Assembly (NCBI GenBank): GCA_032358255.1
Contig: JAULBX010015533.1
Coordinates: forward strand, 248,001-312,000
DNA from: Heterotrichella gracilis
Taxonomy: Eukaryota; Sar; Xanthophyceae; Tribonematales; Xanthonemataceae
DNA length: 64,000 nucleotides
Direction: 5' to 3'
In this document: piece by piece, positions 55,297 through 64,000 of the stretch
How positions within the stretch are numbered: position 1 is the stretch's first letter
Layout: each line of letters opens with the position of its first letter
Translations under genes and position numbers: made by a program
The notes under the pieces: model-generated
Seen by the model: the letters and a program-made list of their open reading frames with translations, nothing else
Databases searched by the model: none
Told to the model about the DNA's origin: nothing

Positions 55297-56202
55297 GTTG
55301 TAAGCATGGGGAGGAGGATGCTGATTTGGGGCTTGGGAGCACCGCAGCATGTGGGTTCTGTACAGTTGGGGTCTGATCAATCTGATCATTGCTGGGGAGG
55401 GTTCTGAACCAGGAACAATGCATTCGATGCAGGCTGACCACAGCTGTTCTTAAAATGGATTAGCGACTGTACATAACGCTGGAGCCCATTTGGTCATTGA
55501 CATGTTATCTTCTATTCTTGCTGTTTCAGGATGCATATACCTCAAAGCTTAATTTTAGTGTACACTATGTTGTAATATGCATGAAACTCAGAGGATTACC
55601 TAACAGCTGCTGCAGCAGGCTGATACTCTTGACATCAGTTGGGATAAAGAGAAGGATACTGAATTGATGTCTGTAAACCCTGACCCATTCCATTGCCCAA
55701 TTGCCACTATAACAACCTTTTCGAAGGTTTTGAAGTTCAGACTGAGGGTTGTGGAAGCCCTCCAAGCAGCCTGTGGTTGAAGTTCGTGTGGCTCTGTCGT
55801 GGGGTCGTGGGTCCTGGAGTCCAACCAGCCAGGTCCGACCAGCCAACATAAGCAACAACAGTGTACACCACACTGAATTTCAAGGCGTTTAACTTGAAGA
55901 TGGGGCTTCAAGTAGAGGTTCGTGCATTGCAATATACAGTAAAGGTTTTGCATGACGAGGGCAAAACTTGAAACTTTCGAAATCGCGCCCCTTTGCACAC
56001 CTTGCTCCCAGCAACCTTGCTTGACTATTTCCAGCATACTTCCAAATCAGTACGACAATTGTTTCCTCAGGGTGCAGGATCAGTCTTCAACAACAGTGTG
56101 GTTGTACTTCAATGGCACTAAAGGGGTTCTGGGGTGTCTTCTGGATAACAGTGCAGCACAGGGCCTGCTCTTCCTGAAGACCAGTGCCACTTGCTACCCA
56201 CC
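55297..56202. other. intergenic
   Basis: 3' flank of the helicase, where a TGTAA motif lies three bases after the stop, and 5' flank of the Gln-rich gene. No coding segment supported. Confidence 0.4.
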
Positions 56203-59200
56203 ATGGCATTCCCGTGGGACTATCAGCAGACGAGCTCTCAAGCACCACCCAGCACAGCCAACACCTTTTCTCAAAGCCTGTACAATGGTGGGTCAGGTAC
56301 ACAACCTCCACAGTTCTCCCACAGTGACTCACATGGAGCTCCTCATGCTTCTCAAAGCATGCAGCAGCCATGGCAGCAACGCACCCAGCAGTATGGTACA
56401 ACACAATATCAGCCTCAACACAATCAACAGGCACATGCAGATCGTACCTCAGTCTGGCAGCCAGCTGCAAGCCAACCAGGCGCTTGGCAGGCTTCAAATC
56501 AGGGTCAGCCATATCACAACCCACAGCTTCCAGAAAGAGCTCAGCATATGGCTGGTGGACAATCAAGATTCACTCAGCAGGGAGCACGTGCAGTGCAGTA
56601 TCCAGCTCAACACCAGAACCTCCAGGGCATAGCCAAGCCGAAGAACAAGACCTCAAATGCTCGGCCGCCGATCATGCAGCACACAGTGTATCCCACTGGC
56701 CCTCAATTGAAGCGCAGGAAGGTGCCGGTACAGCAAAAGCAGCCATTCACTGTAACGCAGGTGGACCTGCCACTCCACAATTCAAGCCAGCAGGTACCAC
56801 TATCAGAAGTGTTTGTCGGATATCAGAATGGGCAATTTGAGGTGCAGAGTCAGCAGTATCAGAATGGATGGCACAATACCATGGACGTCCAGCAGAGCCA
56901 AATCCAAAATGCATCCACGTTCAATCACTGCTCCAATGCTCAACCAATGTATGGTGGACCACAGGGTGGCGCAATGAGCTGCAATGGAAACCCAGTTTCA
57001 AACAATGCTCGTATCAGTGCAGCAGCTGTTCCCCCAGGCCAGGTGCAGCGGCCAATGGCCTCCCTGCAGCCTTGCAGCGCACTGGAGCAGGCTGAAGGTG
57101 CAGCTTTCAGTCAAGCGTGTCCTGGCGCAGTGGCTGCTGGGAATCCACCCGTCCAGCCTGTACCTCCGGGCAGCACAGGGGTGCCCATTGACTCTCATCC
57201 CATGCAGGAGACGTTTCCATGCAACATCCCTCTAGCAGGCATTTCCTTGGAGACCTACCTGACCCTGTATGATGCCCTCACAAAAGGCCAGGGCGTGGTC
57301 CAGCCACCATCGGAGATGGAGAAGGCGTACTACAAGCTTGGTGACCTGAGACAGGTATGAATGAACTTTTATTGAGAATGAGTAGATTGGTTGATAATCA
57401 TTGTCATCACCAATGGTGGGCGCGTACTTAGCGTGAAATGCCCGACATTGGCTGTGCAAACCTTGTCACTAACGCATACCGCTTTACATTTGTTTTGTTA
57501 ATATTGTTTGTATGCATTGTGCAACTGCTATCATACAACATTGCCATATTTAGAAAGCAGAAGAGGAAGCAGCTGCACTAGTGAAGTAAATTTAATGCAT
57601 TTCTGCAAGCACAATCCCAGGATCCTGTGTATTTCTTGCAGATGCTTTCTTTGTTAAAGCTACCTGGCAAGAGCAAGTCAAAGCAGGTGAGTAGTATGGG
57701 CATTTTTGCAACCTGCATCTCACCTTGCCCGCAGCGCTACAGTCGCCATGCACTCCACTTGCCCTGGCTTGCATGCGCCGCGCCGCAATGGCACTAAGGA
57801 GCTGAAACCTTTTCGAATGCTTGCCAGAATATGCTCAACGCCCTCACAGATAAGGAGCTCTGGCAGGCTTCCTGCATACAGGTGCGCACAAGGCTCTAGG
57901 CGCTCCTGGACCTGGGCGAGGTTTGACCTGCTCCTGGGCATTTACAGAGCTTTTACTGAATTTAGTCGATTCTGCAGGATCCTGCTGACATGCCCACCAT
58001 GCACCAGCAAGGCCCATTTTGCTTCAAGGGAGTGGACATGTTGCCTGGTGACCTGCTGAGCCTGGGATGGGTTGACCAGTTAAACTGTGCACAGCTGGCT
58101 GGTGTGTTTGAGCAGAAGCTGTCATTCTGCCCATGTATCTCTACAAAGGCACCCACTGGCAGTTCTGACAAGGAGACTGTCGCGCCCGTTATTCCAGCAT
58201 CTCAGCAAGTGGACACACCCTTCAGCCAGGAGCATGCACCACATGCGGGGCGCAATGTTGGGGGCCACCTTGCGCCAAACCCCAGCGCGGGGGGCAACAC
58301 AGCCAGTGCACAAGATCCTGCTGTAGCAGAGAGCAAGGATAACACTACGCTGGAGGCAGACCATGATGGTAGCGCAGGATGCTCGGAGGTTCAGAAAGCT
58401 GCGCCTGCGCCGCAATGGCATCACAAGAAGGGAGGTCCTCCTCAGGTACCACCGGTGAAAACAGCCACACAGACAGTCGCCAAGCCCATGCCAGCCACCA
58501 AAGGAGGGTTCTTTGCAGCCAAGATCACCACACCGGCACTGGCCCAACCCAGCACAGTCACCGCTTTGCGATCAGTGCACACTGGAGATGCGCAGATGTT
58601 GGATGACACCCAGGACTCTGACTGTGCTGCCATCCACCTCATGGCGCAGTATGCTGCGGGGCCTGTAGGTGCTGACCAGGATTCACAAGCCACATATGAC
58701 ACGTGTGCAGGCTTACAAGGTACGCCACCACCAGGTACACACAAATAAGTTTTTTGCATTGCCTGCTCGCATGTGCCTGGCACAGCGCCTGCAGTCAATC
58801 GCTTGCAGTTGTGTTGCCAAAATTTCCGCGCCGAGCCGTGCCACCCGCCCACATTCACCTAGTGACACTTCAAGGAATGCAGCTAGTATCTTTGAGAGCA
58901 CCAATTTTTCTGTGCATGTAGAGGGCCAGGCTGTGCCTCTGCCATTCAATTTGGCCACATCAGAGCCTGTCAATGAGGCGCACAGCGATGGCATGCCTGG
59001 TGGAGCCACGCAGGCTGAGGCCACCAACGATGAGCTGGCAGAAGATGAGGCGGTTGTGCTCGATGGCGGTTCACGAGGGGAGTCAGAGGCAGAGGATGAG
59101 GTTGCAGCTGACACACCGGACTGGCTGCCAGGTATGGGATGTTGGACTTTTGCTTATGATGTCAACACAGAAGGCCCTTGTCAATTAAAAGAAAGACGAT

Positions 59201-61650
59201 GATTAGGATACCTCGCAGTAATTAGGAGTGCCTGTAGCCAACTTTCCAAACCTACATCTACCGTTGCAAAATGTAGGGTTATTACTATGATTACCCCCGA
59301 TGCAGGTGAAATAGCGCGCGTGGCGCGCACGTGCCAGGTGAGCGATGCGCCTTGCGAGGGGAGGGCGCTGGTGGGGCGGCGCGTTGCCTTCCTGCTGCTG
59401 GAGGACTTCACGCAGGGGGATGCCAACGGCGTGGAGGACACCCTGCGTGCGGGGTTGAGGCAGGGCATGTGAGTTGCGGGTGGACAGGCGGGTTCACAGG
59501 TTCACAGGGATTTGTGCTCACACAGGCTTTGCTTGTGCACTGATGATGGACTGTTTTATATCCGTCGACAAATACATCATGTTTGACATAAGTATTGTTG
59601 GCATACTTGAATATTTAACAAACAAGAAAGAGTCAGTACCACTGTTTTGTATACCGCCATCCAATACATGACAAGGTGGTGCCTGCACTTGTGCGCCGAC
59701 CGCATGTCACATACTGACTGCATAGGCCGAATGAGTAGTATTACCCTGCATTGCTGATACAGTTTGGTGACCCATGTATTCGCGGCACGGCCTGCACATT
59801 GGCTGATTGTGTCAGCTGTGATTAAAGGCAATGATTTCTGTAGATAATAAAAACGATTGTGCATATTTAAACAAACATTGGTGCATTTGACACATCCTAT
59901 TTCCCCCCCCCACAGTGTGTTTGAGTACCTTGGCGACCAGCACCAGCCAGACATGTGCCCCCCCGACTGCACCCACCCGCACGCCATGGCCTTCCTGCGC
60001 CTGCGCCCCGACGCGTGCTCCTCCGGTGCCTGCCGCCAGCGCCGCCTGGAGCTGCGCCTGGACCTGCACCCGCGCCTGCGCTGCAACAGCTGGGACCACC
60101 TGGGGGCCATGGGTCAGGAGCAGCTGCAGGTGAGCGTAGGTGGGCGGGGGGTGGGGGATGGAGTAGGGCGGGGGATTAGATTGTTGCCTGCGTTGCAGCA
60201 TCTGGAGCCACCCGAGTCTAATGGGTGCTCCACCCACTGGGTGGTTATGGTGGTGAGGCTCTCCTGCCGCCTGCTGCCATCTGTGGGCCATAGGGTAGGA
60301 GCAGCTGCAGGTGTGTAGAGGTGGTGCGGTGGGGCTTCAAGGTATACACGCGCCTGCCAGCGCGGCTTTGTACACATCTGCAATGACTGTTTGCCACTCC
60401 AGCCAAAGTATAAAGAGAAACTGGAATCAATATAAGCTACTAACTGGTTGAACGGAATGCAGGATGCGTGGCTGCTGACTGCTCCCAAGGATACTGATGC
60501 GCCCGTGGAGGTGGCGCCAATCAAAGGTGGAGGGTCCAAAGATTCTGCTGCAGCTGGTGGAGCGAGCGCAACCCAGGCTGTGGCAGCATGGAATGTACAT
60601 GTACCAGATGCGGCTCCAGCTACATGTGGTGTGGGTAAACCCGCCAGCCAAGCAAGCAAGGGTCTCAGCAGGCATGCGGCTGCAATTGTCAGCATGCTTC
60701 AGGAGTCAGCGGGGCCGTCTGGCGGTGTTGGGGGTGGCAGGGGTCGAGGGGGGGCAAGGGGCCGTGGCAGGAGGGGAGGGATGGCAGGCAGGGGAGCCGG
60801 GCGATCAACAGCACAGCCACCAGGAAAAGCAAACTCACAGGTATATTCTGTGCACATCTAGAATGGAAAAGTGAGTAATGCACCACTCTCAGACTCTCGT
60901 TACAACAGGCATCAGAATATGCATTACGCAGCACTCAAATTGATGGTACTGTCAGCCATAGCCATATCATGGAGTCTCTGTCGAAATGCCAACTTACTCC
61001 ACTGCCCGATGGGTTTGCCAGGTGGCAGCGGCTGCAGCAGCACATGAGCCACCCGCCAGCGCCACTGCCCGCTTTGTGCTGAGCGTGCACAAGCCGCTGT
61101 ACTGCATGAACCAGGGGGCAGACACATGGCAGCCGGTCACGGTGATCAAGACCTCGTCAACGCAGATCAAGATCTGCATTCCATGTGAGTGTTCCATGAG
61201 AATAGGCACACCTTAATTGCCCAACAGTTTTGGTAGGATGTAGGATTTTCTGGGACAATTCTTCATTATTTATTCTGTGGTTCATGAATCCTTGTCAAGG
61301 TTTCATAAGTTACAAATTGCATTCAGGTGAATTTCCTCTTTGGTCACGTAAAACTCTCATCTGAACAGTTCCTGCCTGCATGTTTGCGGTATTATAACAA
61401 GCCTGAACCAACTAGGGCCTGGCCTGGTTGTCCTGGCCACCCAGTCATTGCCGTTGGCAGCACTGACAATTTGGGAAATTAGTGCCTGAAAATGGTTCCG
61501 ATGAGCTGTGCCGTAGGTGTTGTGGGGCGCAGCGGCGAGGTGATCAAGTGGGTTGACAAGGAGGATAGCAGGCTGCGGTGGTGGTCGGGGCAGCGGGGGG
61601 AGTGGCGCTACACAGGGAAAGGGATGTGGCAGCCAGTGGAAGGAGCATGA
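56203..61650 (+). CDS. large Gln-rich, RGG-box protein of unknown family
   Basis: Predicted 1084-residue protein from ten exons with agreeing phases: 56203-57354, 57642-57686, 57828-57881, 57978-58719, 58922-59131, 59306-59468, 59916-60129, 60463-60840, 61022-61184 and 61517-61650. The start ATG is in an ACCATGG context. Exon 1 (384 residues) is dominated by Gln, Ser, Asn and Pro, like low-complexity activation or condensate-forming domains, and contains a basic LKRRKVPVQQK that could be a nuclear signal. Exon 5 is acidic. Exons 6-7 encode a compact Cys-containing region (VFEYLGDQHQPDMCPPDC). Exon 8 ends in an Arg-Gly-rich box (GGGRGRGGARGRGRRGG), common in RNA-binding proteins. The C-terminus is Trp-rich (IKWVDKEDSRLRWWSGQRGE; WRYTGKGMWQPVEG). 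No known family recognised. A nuclear or RNA-related role is inferred from composition only. Confidence 0.8.
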
Positions 61651-62471
61651 GGGTGATTTAGTAGTGGCCTAGGCCGACAGTTACTGTGATATTGCATCAC
61701 TTGGTTATGGGCCTAGTCAATGACCCAGTGATGACATCATGAGTGAGCATTCTGTCGCAGACTGGGGGGTACAAAATTGGATGCACATGTGCATACCAAC
61801 AGCTGTCGCCTCACGTGTGGCCCAGGGGGATCATGGTGATGGATTATATTTTTGCACCAGGAGCTTTTCCACAACATTGCCGCATTGCATTATAATTAGT
61901 TGTGTGCACACTCGACAAAGTCCTTTACAGGTGGCAGAGCCAGGAATAAATAGGCTTTGCTGCTTGTGCAGTATACTATATAATAGTAGTGCTTCCAGAC
62001 TGGGTAAACCATACATGCCATGATTATCCAGGCAGAATCTAACAAATGCAGCTCATTTACCACCTATAGCTTCCAAGTAATAAATGGAAGTCAGGGTGAA
62101 ATAATCATAGCAGGGAACAATTGTGACGTTGGAAATTATATGTTACTCAGCAGCAGGCTGCCTGGAATATGTGTTCAAATCAGTGTTCATACCCTGATGG
62201 CTGCGGATGGATTTGCACCCAAGGCTCGAACCCAACTGGGAAATGCCTTAAAAAGCCTTGAAACTTCAAAACAAAAAAAAATTACCGTGCCCGCATGCGT
62301 GCACTCGTCAGATGTGTCAATGACGTGCGGTTATCAGCATGCCATCGATGGTTTGGCAATCAGTGGATTGGCCATGTCAACCTGCACATACTGATCCCAT
62401 TGGGAGCTACCATGGTGGCCACTGGCGGCCCTGCCCCCATCTGGGAAGGCCTGCTCAAATGTAGGGCTGCA
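61651..62471. other. intergenic between convergent genes
   Basis: 3' flanks of the Gln-r ich gene and of the minus-strand gene that follows. No coding segment supported. Confidence 0.4.
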
Positions 62472-64000
62472 TCACGCATGCCCTGACATGATGGAAATGA
62501 CATCATCAATGTCATCCTCGTGCTGCGGCCCCCCCTGCATGGTCATGAACTCCTGCAAGCTGCCACAGCTGCTTGTTGCTCCCCCCATGGCCAACCCAGC
62601 CTGAACATGCACTGCCACCCCCCTCCCACCACCACCCACCCCCACACCTCCAGGCTGCGCCGCCACCCACCCTCCCTCGTGCCTCCCTCTCTGTTTGTGA
62701 AGCAGGGTGTGTGCGCCGGGCTCATCCACGCACATGATCCGCGAGGAGGGGCGAGAGGGTGGCAATGGCGCCCCCCCTTGGTCCATATCCCCACCCCGCA
62801 CCATCATCCCCTCCACCTCCTGCACCAGATCCATCAGGGAGCCCTCGCTGTAGGTGGGGGGTGGGGGTGGGGGTGGTGCGGTGGGATGCGGGCGGTGTTG
62901 GTGTGGTGCGGCGCCTGGTTGTGGAGGCACCAATGGGCCAGGCTCGGCCCACTGCTGTGGTGGGAGGTGTCTTTGTATGTGGAAGGAGGGGCGCATATAA
63001 TCCCCTTGTCCTCCCATATATGTGTGCGCATTGTGCCCTGATGCCCAATCGTTGCCCTCACCCCAATTTGGCGGTGTGGTCATTGCACCTCCAAACCCTT
63101 GTCTAGGGTGCTGTCCGTCACCCGCAAACCCTTGGGTATGGTGTTGCCTGGTGCCGTTGTAGGATTGCTGCCACGCCGCCCATGCTGACTGCCCCTCAGC
63201 CTCAGGTTCCCAAGCTGACATGGCGGTTGCACTAGGTGTCTGCCCCTGCATGTACCTTTCTCCCCCCTGCACCTGCAGATGCCCCCTCACTGATGGAGCA
63301 GCCCATGGCATGGCGCTCTCCCGGCCACCCATGCTGGTGGTATTGGAGGTATTGGTGCCGCCTCCACCCTGGTGGTGCACAGCATATGGTGGGGGCGGCT
63401 GCTGGTGTGGTGTGCTGCTGGTGGTGCTGGCCCCACCATGGTTGTGCACACACACGTGAGGCTGGGGGACTGCCAAGTGGCGGACGGCTGCTGCTTCCAC
63501 CTCCACCTCCTGTTCCCAGTATGGCTCCGGGGCATATTGAATGCTCGGGGGGCCCTGGAAGCTCCCCTCTGATTCCAGGCTGGTGGTGGCCCTGTATGCA
63601 TGTGTACAACCATTGTCGGCGGGGGGTTAAGTACTGAAACTGCATTGAGGTCTGCAGGAGGTGCCATTTGCAAGGCTGTGACACGTACCAGGCACAAGGG
63701 GAGGTTCAGCATTATGAAATCGTTTTCGTCTGCAATAAAACCTGGTGCATTTTATTAAAACGTGTGTGAGGGGTGAAGGTGTGCGATGCCCTTAACGCAT
63801 GCCACTAAAATGCGCTGCATGTATAACACCATGCAACTGGGTGCTCATCCAAGCAGGTGGATGCGCACAGCCAATGCCTCACCCTGTGCCCAGCAGCTGT
63901 GCCGCCATCCGGCTGGCTGCAGCAGCCTCCTGTGCAAAGTCATCGACATCCACAAAGTAAAATGCACCGGATCGGCCAATGGAGGGGTCAAAGCGCAGGA
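62472..64000 (-). CDS. Gly/Gln/Pro-rich protein, 3' part of a gene leaving the window
   Basis: The last exon (about 63591 to the stop at 62472, about 373 residues) is rich in Gly, Gln, His and Pro, with a proline run (TAPPPPPPPTYS). It ends in an acidic/amphipathic tail (GGPQHEDDIDDVISIMSGHA), and an earlier short helix reads SLMDLVQEVEGMMVRGG. Two upstream exons are likely: 63729-63689, and 63883 to beyond 64000, which encodes FDPSIGRSGAFYFVDVDDF and an Ala-rich helix (AQEAAAASRMAAQLLG). The phase between 63689 and the last exon does not close with the sites I can see, so a border there is wrong or an exon is missing. The family is not recognised. The composition suggests a regulatory or scaffold protein. 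Confidence 0.5.

Noticed and set aside
62215-62245. tRNA-like T-loop sequence (GGTTCGAG on the minus strand)
   Set aside because: No matching A box, acceptor stem or anticodon arm could be found at the right spacing.
1-64000. CRISPR array, operon or prophage
   Set aside because: Repeats are not regularly spaced direct repeats with unique spacers. Spliced genes with GT-AG introns throughout show a eukaryotic nuclear context.

Overview
The window is nuclear DNA of a eukaryote, most probably a flagellated chlorophyte alga. Genes are split by many introns with GT-AG borders. One gene belongs to the plastid violaxanthin de-epoxidase-related (VDR/CVDE) family, one encodes an IQ/coiled-coil protein of axonemal type, and another carries a very long proline hinge of the kind common in volvocine algae. 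Short plant-type telomere-like motifs (CCCTAAA/TTTAGGG) are scattered through introns. I saw no sign of bacterial, organellar or viral DNA, and no tRNA, rRNA or CRISPR array. I built all gene models by hand by joining reading frames across splice sites whose phases agree, so exon borders are predictions.

Layout. 0.5-1.8 kb: LRR part of an F-box/LRR-like gene (+). 1.8-5.3 kb: no convincing gene, but two foldbacks and a repeat. 5.3-8.2 kb: SAM-domain protein (-). 8.7-10.7 kb: DRC9/DRC10-like coiled-coil IQ protein (+). 10.8-13.6 kb: RluA-type pseudouridine synthase (-), tail to tail with the previous gene. 14.2-14.7 kb: small unknown gene (+). 15.9-16.9 kb: broken F-box/LRR relative (-). 18.0-21.5 kb: VDR/CVDE-type protein (+). 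22.4-26.0 kb: a fusion of a membrane RING-CH (MARCH-type) E3 with an AlgH/UPF0301 domain (-). 26.9-27.3 kb: intronless RNA polymerase II subunit RPB9 (+). 28.2-38.0 kb: 20-exon membrane protein with a LamG-like ectodomain, proline hinge and TRP-like membrane region (+), with a LINE fragment in one intron. 39.2-43.9 kb: alpha/beta hydrolase (-). 44-48 kb: unresolved. 48.2-55.3 kb: complete IGHMBP2/SMUBP2-like SF1B helicase (+). 56.2-61.7 kb: large Gln-rich, RGG-bearing orphan protein (+). 62.5 kb to the end: Gly/Gln/Pro-rich C-terminus of a gene running off the window (-).

The genes do not form a pathway; this is an ordinary mixed algal gene neighbourhood. The most unusual signal is structural. 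In at least five genes the introns contain decayed partial copies ('echoes') of the neighbouring exon that include its splice donor or acceptor. They occur one to three times in tandem and are often separated by telomere-like CCCTAAA motifs. This is the footprint expected if short tandem duplications across exon borders drive intron growth or gain in this genome. The second highlight is the RING-CH/AlgH fusion, whose seven introns are all in phase 1.
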